Assembly (NCBI RefSeq): GCF_910592395.1
Contig: NC_088323.1
Span: 11,767,501-11,831,500 of the forward strand
Length of the DNA stretch: 64,000 nt
Direction of reading: 5' to 3'
Source: Lineus longissimus
Taxonomy: Eukaryota > Nemertea > Pilidiophora > Heteronemertea > Lineidae
Shown here: positions 10,168 to 21,051 of the stretch, one piece after another
Layout: each line of letters starts with the position of its first letter
Position numbering within the stretch: position 1 is the first letter of the stretch
Notes under the pieces: model-generated
Database searches by the model: none
The model's input: the letters and a program-made list of their open reading frames with translations, nothing else
Told to the model about the DNA's origin: nothing
Program-made: the position numbers and the translations under genes

Positions 10168-10640
10168 ATGTGACGGAGCGGGGATTTAGGCTATAGCACG
10201 GGCCTGGTCACAAATTAGGAAAAGACTGCTGAATGTATAATCATTTACATGAATTAAAAATTAACTAGAACTGTGAAATTTGCTTCCAGCAAATTTGTGT
10301 CCAGCACCAGGGGGTGGATGAGAGGTGTGCTGAAGGAGTGGGAGTAGCTGTAAGTCTGTGAAAATTGCGAATTTTTGTGTAATTTGGGGGGATGGTCCCA
10401 CAAGGTGAGTATTTAGTTGATAGGCAGTAGGAGTACAATGTAGTTCAGGTTCATTGGCACTGTTCATTGGCACAGTAACTGTTTTTGATCAATCATACTT
10501 GGGATGAGGATGGAAGAAAATGATGGCAATACTTTGTTGTCTAAAGGCGTCAAACACAGACTGAGATGAAAAAAGATTTGTTTATGCTCTTTATTACAAA
10601 ATGTATGATAAACACATAATGATCACAAATTAAAGATAGC
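10168..10640. other. Possible LTR sequence, otherwise unrecognised
   Basis: This follows the candidate LTR edge and should contain the LTR body if that call is right. No second copy is present in the window for comparison. No coding content was seen. Confidence 0.3.
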
Positions 10641-10649
10641 TCAGAGGTT

Positions 10650-11330
10650 GGTGAACAAATTACTAGCCTAGCACGTAATTCTGTTACTTTGGTAAATCTA
10701 GTTGAAAATTGTCAGATACAATGGTGATTAGATTTATTGATATTTCAACGTTCGAACAGGAAATGCGCTACAACAGTTGAATACAAGGCAGTAATTTACT
10801 TACATACAGGTTCTGTATTCTGATTGGGGATAAGCAAAAAGGTATACAAAAGGTGAACAAATTACTAGCAGCAAAGTACATGCACCACAAGTGTTACAGT
10901 TACTTCGGTACAATCTTGGTGAAAATTATCAGATACTAAGGAATTTGAGATTGATTGATATCTCTTTGTCAGGTCACTTGATACACATTGTTTCAACGTT
11001 CGAACTGGAAATGCGCTACAACAGTTGAATGCAAGGCAAGGAATTGATGTACATACAGGTTCTGTATTCTGATTGGAGAAAAGCAAAAACCGATACAAAT
11101 TGAAAAGTTGTGAACAAATTACTAGGACCAAGTTACATGCACCAGAAGTCTTACAGTTACTTTGGTACATATAGCTGAAGATTTTCAGATACTATGCTAT
11201 GCAGTTTGAGATTGATTGATATGTCTGACAGGTCACTTGATACACATGGTTTCAACGTTTGAACAGGAAATGCACTACAACAGTTGAATACAAGGCAGAA
11301 ATTGTCTTACATACAGGTCATGAGGCTGCC
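10650..11330. repeat. Three diverged tandem units of about 200-260 bp
   Basis: Units start near 10651, 10851 and 11109. Each begins GTGAACAAATTACTAG and later contains CAGATACTA/CAGATACAA, a TTTCAACGTT(C/T)GAAC block, CTACAACAGTTGAAT and ACATACAGGT. Divergence is several percent plus indels, so the array is not recent. Function is unknown. Confidence 0.8.
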
Positions 11331-11568
11331 CTGTTTGTTTTGTGGATGGAATGACAATGTTACATATAATGCAATGGTTGAAGGAGTACTAGAATATCTG
11401 ATTGTTCGTTGAGGCTTTGCAGACTACTGAAAGCTCAATGCAGTTACGTTGTTGTTTTTGCTTGGGATTCGTGCGATGGCTGGTAAGTGGTTGTGTGCAT
11501 CATTGATGTTGGTGCACTTCAGTGCGTTGAGAAACAGTTCTTTAGGTAATACCATGTTGGTTATTTCT

Positions 11569-12792
11569 TCATTTTGCTGTATGAGCAAGTTCGTTTTCTA
11601 GTTCTGCTGTGTCGATGGCGATGATTTCTACCTCCAAGTCGATCGGTTGTTCTTCAATGTGCTGAAAGATAAATGGGGTATGGTGTATCACAGTTAGCTT
11701 TATTCAAAAGAGCAGTGGTGCATAATTCAAATTGCAAAGCTTAGGGTATCATGGCCATCATGAAAAGATGTGTTGTTTTCTGCACAATTCTGGAGTAATG
11801 TGGATTTAGTGAAGGTATTTGGATGGTGATGTTGTTATAGGTTATGGTTGCGTTGCCTTGCAGATAGTTGCATTTGAACTTGTTCAATGTAACAGATAGT
11901 ACGTTACAAAGTTGCTTTTATGTTACATTAACAGAACGGGAGGAGTCACTTATCTTACTTACTTTGATGGTAGTAGCATCGGTGGAATTCAAGTTTGCCT
12001 GAGATTGGAATGTGTTTACATACACGTTGCTAATTTCAACGTAATCTCCTGCTTTCAGGTCATTGGTCGCACAGTGATGCCAGAGCGACCATTTGATTTG
12101 TCCAGTACTGTCAGTTGCAAATCTTGGATTTTTCAATTGCAGGTCTCTTGCAGCATCAAGCTGAAATGTGTAATGGGTTAGTATAGGCATGATACAGAGT
12201 GAACAGTGGGTGACATTCAGTTCTGTAGATCAAGAAGCAATTATGCATACAGTGTTGTCTGAAACTTTTTGATCAGCTGGGTGTTGGTGTCTATTTGGTG
12301 GGCAGGAAATGGATTTTACTGCAATAATGTACAATGAGGTTCTATAGGGAGATTGCATTTGACAGTGAGGCATATGGTCTCTGGCAGCCGGGCAAAAAGC
12401 TTGACTGGCCGTGTTTAGAGTAAACACTATGCATGTCTTGTAATTGATTTGCCAATTTGGAGGGACACTGACAGGGTTGTCTTTGCAAGGGCAAGGCAAT
12501 TGTAACCCTCTTTTTTACCATTCTCGTCATGCATGGGTTCCAAGCTTCCTCTGAAGTATATTTTTAAATCAAAAGGTGGGTAATGGTTGGCGTTACTTTT
12601 TTCCAATAATCAATGTCTTAATCTAATTAATTGTAACAATGAAGAGATGATTCCTCATTCCATGGTAATATAACATACCTGAGTGATGTTTCCTGCAACA
12701 CTAATTCTTGTTTTCACCGGTGAAGTAGCTGCACTTGCAATTGGTATGACAGTAGTGGGTTTAGGAGTCAAAAGTTGCTCTGCTTCTTCCAT
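11569..12792 (-). CDS. Small spliced OB-fold (RPA/SSB-like) protein
   Basis: Three minus-strand exons join with all junctions in phase 0: 12792-12679 (38 codons, starting MEEAEQLLTP), 12160-11963 (66 codons) and 11661-11569 (30 codons plus TGA). Splice signals are good: donors CAG|GTATG and AAA|GTAAGTAAG; acceptors ACATTTCAG and TCTTTCAG. The product would be 134 aa with no internal stop. Exon 1 has a strand-like ISVAGNITQ. The central exon has DSTGQIKWSLW and LKAGDYVEISNVYV, the D-x-TG-x-I-x-x-x-LW and GD-x-V-x-I-x-N pattern of OB folds that bind single-stranded DNA. An extra exon near 12341-12530 is possible, but its frame is unclear. The start lies only about 20 nt beyond the PolB stop. 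Confidence 0.6.
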
Positions 12793-12814
12793 CAATAATA
12801 AATAATTTAAAATT

Positions 12815-15748
12815 ACATGTACTGGGTGCCGCTTGTGTTCATGTATAGTGCATCTTCGTACTGCTCAAAGCCAATGCTTTGCATAACGCATCTGGGCAAA
12901 CCCTTGGCCTTGCTGGCGACTGCCTCCGACCGATGTCTTGTGCTGTACATTTTGGCACGCAAACCAACAAAGTCCACAATGGGATCGCACGCATCCTCTC
13001 GCTTGAAAGTACCTCAAACTTTTTTGTTCGTTTCGCAGAAGTAGGGCGAGTCTTTCGGATAATTACACAGATCGAAATAGCGTCGGTTCGCGAAGAAGTC
13101 CTCGTCCACGTTCCCCTCATATTCTTCTAAGAAATACAGCAGGCTATCCGTGTCCGTCATCAACAGGTGGCACCGGTCCCCGTACAATGTACAAAATGCA
13201 CTATGACTTCATTAAGCCAATTTCATTTTGCTTGTTTCGAGACAGACCATTCCCGCTGTGATGGGACGATCAAGAAGTATGCTGCGGGGTTTCATTTGTA
13301 TGCCTACCAGTTTCCTATTGTAAATGGTTACTGACTTGAAATTCGGTTTGCTCGTTATTGATGTGCTTTGTTTTGTCTTGGAGGAATTTCCCGTAGCAAG
13401 AATTAATTGCTTTTTTCCAAAAGTCAGATTCGAAGGGATTGTTTGCCGCGGCCTTCCTCTGCTCCGTGCAGAAGCTGACGAAATCTTTCATCCAGGGCGA
13501 CTGATCGAAAGCCAGAATCCTATGCACATTGCTCAGCGTCATGGCGAGCTGAAGATTATATAGCAGGTTTTTCAGATAGACAATGTAATTTTTTCTCGGT
13601 CCAAGATGAGAAATCAGTTTTTCTCCGGTGGCGGCACTTCGTATTTGTGAGGGATCCATTAGTTTTCCCGCCAAAACATGCATTAGCGGACTCCACTGCG
13701 AAGGGCATATGCACAGTTTCTCTGGTGCTAAAGGAAAGTCATTGTGCGAATCGTGTAGACAAGTAGAATATTCGAGGTCCACCTCCAGTATGTATCCTGT
13801 AGTGCTATCGTCTGACAAAGACAAAACATCAAATTCGTTCGGGTCGTCAACCTCGATCCAGCGATAGTTTCCGTGCGGTAAATCTTGACTGAGGGAGTAG
13901 CCGTAGAGATTCGTCGCGTCGAGGGCAAATATCTGCGCACCACTCTTCTTGTCTGCTTCTCCTGAAAATACCCCCTTTTTTCAACATCATCATCATCGTC
14001 ACAGGATATGTGGGCCCGTCGTTTGAAAATGGAAGCGACACCTCCACGAATGCCTTTTTTGACAAACAGATATTGCTCCAGGTCTTCTATCAAGTCTATA
14101 TGAACTCTTGTCATTTTGCGCATGGCATCGAATGTCATGTGAGGGGCCGATATATGTTTTACTGGATCTAATTGAAAATGTTTCATGGACATGGCACGAA
14201 ATTTCTCAAAACAATCGGCTAGTAGTAAAACGTCTGTTTGGAGATAGACTACAAGATAATCACCAAGGGTCTTGCAGTTCATTGTTCGCCATACCTTTGT
14301 TGCATGCTCGTAATCCTCCGATGAAATGAGTTGTTTTTTTAGCTAATCGAAAAATGCCTCGACCGGCGGAAGCTGTCTCTCTTGAAGTTTTGATGGTCTG
14401 TCCAGATATTGATAGCAAAAGACACCCTTGCGCAACAAAAGATCGTACATTTCACTTGATCCTTTCACGTATTCGGAGAGGAGAGGAAATGCGCTCTGGT
14501 TCTGCTTCATCCCACTTTCCGGGTCTACAATAGTGCTAGTTTTGTTTTTCATCAATTCCACTAGATTTGCTAAAGACGAGGGCAAGAATTGAAAACTATC
14601 CAGGAAGACTAACGTTTGACAATTTATGGCCAAGTAGTGCTCTCTGTTTTTAGGCAATATACGAAACTTATTCGAATCTCCATCTTGTTTTGCCAATTTC
14701 TCTACAAAAAGGTGATTGTCATATCTCATGGCATTATGCGCCAAACAACTGATCTGTAATTCCCTTTCCGAAGCATAAGTCAAGTTACAACGATTACAGA
14801 GCACGTATCGCATCCGATCCGCTTGCAAGTGACAATGGTCGATGCACTTTTTCACGCCTATAGTGAATTCAATGCCACACATCTCGCAATGCTGCTGCGA
14901 GACAAACTTCTTCCAATCACGCGAAGACATATGTTCAAGACTGTCTTTTGAACAATGTAAATCGATAATGTGCACTTCCTCGATCTGTTCATTGAGCCAT
15001 TCGAGAAATTTCTTTACACAATCGGAGCCCACGTAGGTGAAGAGGGAAGAATTGTAATCGGGATTGACGCAGAGACGTTTTCCCGCTACCGCGATGGGCA
15101 TATGGCGGCTTGAACCATCACTCAGAGTTGATTCGCATGACGTAAGACAAGTTTCAAAATCATATATTATCAGGTGCCGTCTCACGCACATGGCTTTGAA
15201 ATTGTCGAATTTCATTTGGCCTTTCCTCGGAAAGGTGTACACTTGGCCCGTATCTAGACAACATCTTTCATGAGCACGTTTTTACTCTTTGAGGAATAGC
15301 AGGTCAAACACGATCTGCAAACGAATTTTTTTCTGTGGCGACCACTAGCCCCGTTGGCGATTAACCTACTCAGATTTGTGATCAGAAAAAAGATCTTGCC
15401 AGTACAACAAGTCAATATGCTTCTCTTCCGGAATTGATCTCCTGTTTGCTGAAAGATGCAGTACTTGCAACGGTACAGTACTTGTCCCTCGATAATGGAT
15501 CCATCATCTGCCACGACATCGACTTCTTTGCTGAATAGAACTTGAACCTCAAAGTGATACTTAAGAGCGTTCTTCGCGTCAGTTAGACTATCAAATTCCT
15601 GAGAAATGTGTTTATGAATAAGTCCGTTGGCCTCCCTGTTCAAAAATGTCAACAAATCATTTGCAACGTGTATATTTGTGTGTTCCCATTGCGTTCCCAG
15701 ATTGCCTCGGAATGATTTTTTTAAACGAAATTCTGCTTCGAGCGCCAT
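12815..15748 (-). pseudogene. Protein-primed-type DNA polymerase B (Polinton/adintovirus-like), decayed
   Basis: The gene is read in several frames: 15748-15254, 15242-14343, 14282-13728, 13824-13315 and a last part 13330-12815. In order these show an N-terminal region with Cys pairs, exonuclease motif I (IIYDFETCL), a Cys/His insert (CEMCGIEF, IDHCHL, CNRCN), exonuclease II (HNAMRYDNHLF), TDVLLLADCFEKF, palm motif A (ILEVDLEY), motif B (INSCYGKFL) and motif C (LMTDTDSLLYF, about 13160). This order matches PolB of Polinton/Maverick elements and related animal adintoviruses. Stops occur near 13205 (two adjacent), 13020 and 15250, with frameshifts near 13800 and 14300. It is a dead copy; no joined product is given. 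Confidence 0.85.
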
Positions 15749-15897
15749 TATCAGAGAGAGAAAGAGGTCCTAAAATAGACCTCGAAAATCACTAATTTTC
15801 AAGCCGTCCTGCCGCAAACGGGTATCGTCTCCGTCAACCTCTATCACTTTAATTCCTTTTTGTGTTTGCAGATGGCCTGGTGATCACTTCGGGCAAC
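15749..15897. other. Spacer between PolB start and Tc1 insertion
   Basis: Short AT-rich noncoding stretch of the viral/Polinton-like block. Nothing was recognised in it. Confidence 0.4.
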
Positions 15898-15899
15898 TA

Positions 15900-17469
15900 T
15901 ACTCATCAAAGAAAGTTAAGGACCACTTTTTATATTTAACATATTTTTTTACAGCACATATTAAGGAACAGAAAATGCCTAAATATGAATGTCCTGTATG
16001 ACCTCCAAGAGACAGTAATCAATTTCACATGTTGTTTGTTCCAGTTGTTGCATAACTTCTTTCTAAACTTGTCACAACCTGAAAATGGGTGTTTTTGGTG
16101 TGTCAGCTGACCACATAAAGTGGTACAAAAGTCCATGCAAGTGCTTTTCCTTGCATTTCCCACCAAGCTCAGGCAGCAGTCTGACAAGAGAGATGCCTAG
16201 ACGCCACTTGAGTGAAGTAGAGGTTGCACGAGCCATAGGGATGCTGGCTTCTGTCAGCGACGAGTAGCTGAGATGATGGGTGTGTCTCACAGTGTCATCA
16301 GTCGTGCTAACCAACGACACCGGGAGACAGGGCGATACTCAGAGAGACCCCGTACTGGCCGACCATCAGCAACAACTGCGAGGGATGACCGCTACTTAGT
16401 GACTCTTTGTCGTCGCAACCGCTTCAGTAGTGCTCGCAGACTCAATAACCAATTCACTGCTGCAACTGGGAAGACTGTTTCAAATCAAACCATCCGTAAG
16501 CGACTTCACAGAACCAACATGCATGCCAGGAGGCCACTGCAATGCATCCCATTAACCCCTGCTCACAGAAGAATCCGTCTCAATTGGGCTCGTGATCATG
16601 TGGGATAGACCCACCAGCAATGGCGCCATGTTCTGTTCTCAGATGAGAGCAGATTCAGCCTGGACCACAATGATGAACGTGTTAGAGTCTGGAGACAACA
16701 GGGAGAGAGATTTGCAGAGGCCTGCATCGCTGAACATGACCGCTATGGTGGAGGCAGCATCATGGTGTGGGGCGGAATCAGCTACGGTCAACGCACTCGC
16801 CTCTATGTGGTCCCAGGGGGAACAATCACAGGTGTGAGGTACAGAGATGAAATCATGGAACCTTTTGTGGTTCCGTTTGCAGAAAACGCTGGGGAAAATT
16901 TCATTTTCATGGACGACAACGCCCGTCCCCACACAGCGAGGGTGGTGACACAGTACCTGGCGGATCATGGAATTGAGCGTATGGACTGGCCAGCAAAATC
17001 CCCGGACTTGAATCCGATAGAACATGTCTGGGACATGATGGGAAGGAGTATTGGAGCGCTTGAGGTGCAGCCAAATGGGTTGCAGCAGCTTGGTGTGGCC
17101 TTGGAGGCTGCATGGGATGCAATTGATGTCAGGGATGTTAATCGTCTGATAAACTCAATGAGACAGTGGTGTCAGGCTGTTATTGCAGCAGGGGTAGGCC
17201 ATACTCGCTACTGACCATGCTGACATTGATGACAAGACATTTAGGCTAAAATTGTTAAAAAGTTGACACACCAAAACACCCATTTTCAGGTTGTGACAAG
17301 TTTAGAAAGAAGTTATGCAACAACTGGAACAAACCACAAGTGAAATTGAATACTGTGTCTTGGAGGTCATACAGGACATTCATATTTAGGCATTTTCTGG
17401 TCCTTAATATGTGCTGTGAAAAAAATATGTTAAAAATAAAAAGTGGTCCTTAACTTTCTTTGATGAGTA
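15900..17469 (+). mobile_element. Tc1-like transposon with ~208-bp terminal inverted repeats
   Basis: The ends are TACTCATCAAAG... and ...CTTTGATGAGTA, flanked by TA at 15898-15899 and 17470-17471, the Tc1/mariner target duplication. Inverted repeats run from 15900 to about 16109 and from about 17262 to 17469, with a few mismatches, and are much longer than the mariner norm. The 1570-bp length is typical of Tc1 elements. It lies inside the virus-derived block. Confidence 0.9.
16193..17214 (+). pseudogene. Tc1-like DD34E transposase (one frameshift, one stop)
   Basis: The N-terminal frame (MPRRHLSEVEVARAIGMLAS) shifts near 16258 into the frame containing MMGVSHSVISR and GRYSERPRTGRPS, the HTH and GRPR-like linker. 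An in-frame TAG lies at 16606. The catalytic domain then has FSDESRF (first Asp), FMDDNARPH (second Asp) and DLNPIEHVW (Glu), with 34 residues between second Asp and Glu. The C-terminus is complete at 17214. Only two lesions suggest fairly recent inactivation, or sequencing error. Confidence 0.9.
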
Positions 17470-17482
17470 TATTTCTGACTTA

Positions 17483-18335
17483 AAGTCTGTCTCAGGGGAG
17501 TAGTCAGCGGCATGTTAGGCCTTAAGGATATCATATTTCACACTGGCATGCAGTTGAGTGGTGCAGATGACCTCCGACTAGCACTCATTATCTCAGTTAT
17601 AGTCATTTCACATTTTGGCAGAAGCATGCGGGGAAGCATGCATAAGAAATGTGGGGTGTTACTTGATGGTCAGGTTCATTTAGTTTCTTATCCAAAAGTG
17701 TTTCATTAATAAATTATTGATAAGCCACATGCTTTAGCAGTCTCATCCGCTAAAGTCTCGACACTCCATTTAGGATGAAGTCCTTTGAAATAACCAAACA
17801 CATTCAAAGCAATGTCTTTTTGCCTACTTGTCAATGGTTTTCCCTTCTTTTGTTTTTTCGATGAAGATGTGCCCTCAGCACAGGGTATACCGGGTAAAAT
17901 ATATAATATGAACAGTATGAAAACAAACAAACACGTTGAGAATCCCGGCAAAGCAAGCCAAACCATGATGACAGTTGACTGGAAATGCCTTCAACAAGCA
18001 TGCTGCGCTAAAATTCCCCGCCAATATGTGTGGAATGCTGACGTCAGAACATCCAGGAAGTTTTGCCTGAAAGCAGCAGTCTGTTCTTAAATTATGTGAA
18101 GGCAAAGACTTTGATTGTGAGCTTCAGCATCAGATATTACATAGGAAATACATGCAAAACACAGAAAACTAGTTATACCCAAATTTCAGAAAATGCAATA
18201 GTCACTTTATGAGTCACGATCTAGGCCAGTGTTGGTGTTGTTTACTGCTGCTGCTAATTGGTTCAAGTGCCTTATCACTTGGCTTGTGGCTGATGGCCTT
18301 TGATATGCCGCTGACTACTCCGCTGAGACAGACTT
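17483..18335. mobile_element. 853-bp nonautonomous TA-flanked DNA element
   Basis: The ends AAGTCTGTCTCAG... (17483-17514) and its inverse (18304-18335) match at 31 of 32 positions and are flanked by TA at 17481-17482 and 18336-18337. Inside, a minus-strand ORF (17966-17706) contains LTSRQKDIALNVFGYFKGLH, resembling the N-terminal HTH region of IS630/Tc1-related transposases, with no catalytic domain. It is therefore a deletion derivative. It sits 11 bp from the Tc1-like element. Confidence 0.75.
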
Positions 18336-18338
18336 TAG

Positions 18339-18837
18339 TATGCAACAGACCTGCAAATAGGGCATTCGTTTTCGTGCAAAGCTTTTAATAGATCTCCGTG
18401 GCAGCGCTCTGGTTTGCACCAACAGCCCAGAACTGCATGCGACAATTTGTGAATGTAACGGAGAAGATTTCTCCGCCGTATGTACTCATTATAAAACCTC
18501 AAAGAGCGTTCTCGGCTGGTATTTTCGTCAATTATGTACGGATTCTGCCATCCCTGATGGCTTGAAATAAGCGTTTCTGACATTTGCGTTGTTCTTCTGC
18601 AGTCATATTCGTATTATTCGTGCCACAGCGCAATATCTCCGAATCTCCCAGATAATGCGTCAAGTTTCGTCCGATGTACACGTGTCGACGAGATGCTAAC
18701 AGCCACTCTTCGAGATTTCGAAAGCCCATATTACTTAAATTGAGCGAAGAGATATTAATAACACGCCGCATGAAGTTTGAATATAAAGCTTTGATGAAAT
18801 CCGAAGGATTTAGGCGTCTGGTGTGCAAAAAGGACAT
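18339..18837 (-). pseudogene. DUF4326 protein (frameshifted)
   Basis: Two frames, 18837-18532 and 18583-18339, together match the DUF4326 layout: VYIGRNL near the start, WQNPYII in the middle, a helical region (RSLRFYNEYIRR), and the signature LGCWCKPERCHGDLL near the end. DUF4326 proteins occur in phages, large DNA viruses and some Polinton-like or adintovirus-like contigs; their function is not established, though the Cys/His end suggests metal binding. The frameshift lies around 18540-18580. The gene is collinear with the viral block. Confidence 0.7.
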
Positions 18838-19274
18838 TCGATTGCTTCTTGTTGGTTCAAATGATCACCTACGAAATGCAATTTTCTCTGAACTTCACCG
18901 TAGGCTCTTAAAAAGTTTCGAAATTCATGCCATTTGAGTGAAATTCGGCGGCACTTGTCCAAGCGTTGTATTTCTAGCCTATTCCTTCTGGTGAAATTAA
19001 CAAGCAGTCCTACTGCACGGAGCGAATAGTAATATTCTTCGTCTGAATGGTGTTGGCGGGAAAAAGCATCTGTTAACTGTTCACTCATGCACAGCATCTC
19101 TTGGGCTTGTTCTGAAGTCAGATCGATGCGGTTTTCCGCGTCGAAGTTAATAAGCGATATTTTTTGCAACCGTGCGTTGATGAGTGCTGATATGCGGAGG
19201 GTGACACGAACACTCAACCGATACGTGTAAACGTTAATTTCTTCTCCCTCTGTGATAGAGCCCTGACGTTCCAT
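18810..19274 (-). CDS. Unknown 154-aa protein of the viral block
   Basis: Open frame from MERQGSITEGEEINVYTYRL, ending CPFCTPDA. The first half looks beta-rich (VYTYRLSVRVTLRIS), the second helical and basic (RRNRLEIQRLDKCRR). It overlaps the next gene start by 28 nt, as expected of compact viral genomes. No family was recognised. The intact frame between broken neighbours makes it probably a genuine former gene. Confidence 0.45.
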   Translation of the reverse strand: MERQGSITEGEEINVYTYRLSVRVTLRISALINARLQKISLINFDAENRIDLTSEQAQEMLCMSEQLTDAFSRQHHSDEEYYYSLRAVGLLVNFTRRNRLEIQRLDKCRRISLKWHEFRNFLRAYGEVQRKLHFVGDHLNQQEAIECPFCTPDA

Positions 19275-19365
19275 CTGTCGCTTAAAAATGATTCTGTCCT
19301 GGGTTTTTTATGATTTGTGCTATTTACAAGGCCAACGGGTAATCTAGCTCTCGTCTGCCTTTCAT

Positions 19366-20441
19366 CTAGTGGCGCCGCTGGCGTCGAATGTGTAATGTCA
19401 CAATGACTTTACCGAATTTAAAATCGATTAGATTTCCCATATCGTCGCAAATGTTAATTTCTATGAATTGAAAAAACTTTGCACTCAGGGCTCTGTAGCG
19501 TATTCTTTCAAACGATTTGGAGAGATATTTGCCGTGTTCTTCCGGGCCTGTGGGTATCGTTCGTAGCAAGGGGACAAAAACGTTTCCCACTTGTGTTGGC
19601 TTTACTAAATTCGAGTAAAAGAATAGTGCATACTTCGAGGACATCAAATCACATTTTCGTTCCGCTACAATGCGATAAAAACGCCTCGACAGAGGGGGTA
19701 AATTCACGGCTGCCTGATCTCCTTGTAAACTAGACGTATCATCATCATCATCATCATCATCCATACTTTCGTCTGACCTGCCAAAATCATCGCTTGTAAA
19801 AGTGCGATCGGTGTCCCCTCCTTCGGAATTTTTTTGGCCACAAGAGGTCCCGCCGTCACTGGGTTTCCTTGGCCGAATGTTCCCCCAATACTGTCTTTGC
19901 CAACAGTGTGTACTGGTGTCGTTTTCTTAGCCTCAGAATTACTCTTGGGTATAATAATTTTTCCATCGACGTGAAAATATTTCGCCTTCGCAAAACCGAG
20001 CATTTCTGCTAAGTAAGTGTCCATCAAAATGGCTTCGCCGTGTCTCAGTTTTATGGCTATGTGTTGGCCCCGCGTGAGAAGAAAATCACCGCTCTACTGA
20101 ACTGGTTTTTGTCTCTTTAGCGCCGTTATCAAATCTTCAATTGACGAGACCCATTTTTCGCTCTGCGCGCAGTCATCAAGCAATACGGGCGCTTTGTCAG
20201 GTTCGTTTAAATCTGCCAGCGCTATCTGGTAAGTACACCTCTTAACGTTGATCTCGCTTGACCAAGAATATGCGTAGTAGACCTCCGCGATGCCACATTC
20301 GTATGCAAAAGGCGACATCGTGGAATCGAGCGGCTTCGCCAAAGGAATCCTAAAATTCGAACTAGTGTTGGGCCGACTTCCCCTTTGTACGGGCGCATTT
20401 GAGGGGCACACGATATACGTATCTTGTTCCTGCTCCTCCAT
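19366..20441 (-). pseudogene. Virion-type protein (Polinton-associated, F54H12.2-like family), broken
   Basis: The N-terminal reading (20441-20094) has TYIVCPSNAP...NTSSNFRIPLAKPLD and a conserved-looking GIAEVYYAYSW, ending at a TAG. The same frame continues to LMDTYLAEMLGF. After a frameshift near the T7 run at about 19830, a third reading passes an Asp run encoded by (GAT)n and has YALFFYSNLVKPTQVGN and FFQFIEINICDDMGNLIDF before the end at 19366. This order resembles a virion-associated protein often seen beside Polinton genes in animal genomes and sometimes annotated after C. elegans F54H12.2. Its exact role (penton or fibre) is not settled here. Family recall is moderate. Confidence 0.55.
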
Positions 20442-20512
20442 TTGGTCACGATTAAAGTAAGCTATCCTTGAAATATTCTTCGTAAATGGTAGGCGTCTAG
20501 CTATTGTCTCAG

Positions 20513-20974
20513 TTAGATTTTGACGTAGTTAGACCCTTCCTCTGGCACGAAACAGAATATATTTTGCATGGCGCGATAGGCGACAAGATCTATTTGTAAA
20601 CCCAAACGAAGGATAGAGTAACTCTTCTCTTGTGTTTTCTCTCTTTCATATTCAGGAGATGTGTTCTTTCTTATCAATTGTTTGCTTACTAATGATTGCA
20701 ACGAAAACAATAAAAGATCAGGTAGTGCAAAAGCTCTTTGCATCGTCTTCCAACAGGGACAGTCGACTCTACATAGGGGGCAGAGATTCCCAAAATGACA
20801 GACACGTTCTAATACATCTTTGATCGAAGTCAAGGCAAAATCTGGACATCGGCAACTCTTATTTCGCCTACTAATATAATGCATGTCTGATGCCGCAGTA
20901 GACTTTAGTGAACGGCTCCACCCCAAATCATGGGGCTTCTTTTTCAAAACATCAGAGGAGAATTGTGCTCTCAA
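20513..20974 (-). CDS. Unknown Cys-rich 153-aa ORF of the viral block
   Basis: The frame contains CRCPDFALTSIKDVLERVC, CPLCRVDCPCWKTMQ and a Leu-rich stretch (LPDLLLFSLQSLVSKQL). The paired cysteines suggest zinc binding. No family was recognised. It lies between dUTPase and the virion-type gene in the same orientation. A frameshift within it cannot be excluded. Confidence 0.35.
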   Translation of the reverse strand: MRAQFSSDVLKKKPHDLGWSRSLKSTAASDMHYISRRNKSCRCPDFALTSIKDVLERVCHFGNLCPLCRVDCPCWKTMQRAFALPDLLLFSLQSLVSKQLIRKNTSPEYEREKTQEKSYSILRLGLQIDLVAYRAMQNIFCFVPEEGSNYVKI

Positions 20975-21051
20975 AGTGACAACAACACAACTGTACTTTG
21001 AGCGTTACATTTGGATGGTCCGTTTTTATCACAAGCTCATTTCACGGCTTC

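Noticed and set aside
16639-17122. Minus-strand ORFs inside the Tc1-like element
   Set aside because: They are antisense shadows of the transposase catalytic domain.
19704-20027. Reading ending in a run of Met (WMMMMMMM)
   Set aside because: The (GAT)n run is read in the wrong frame; the Asp-run frame fits the virion-type protein.
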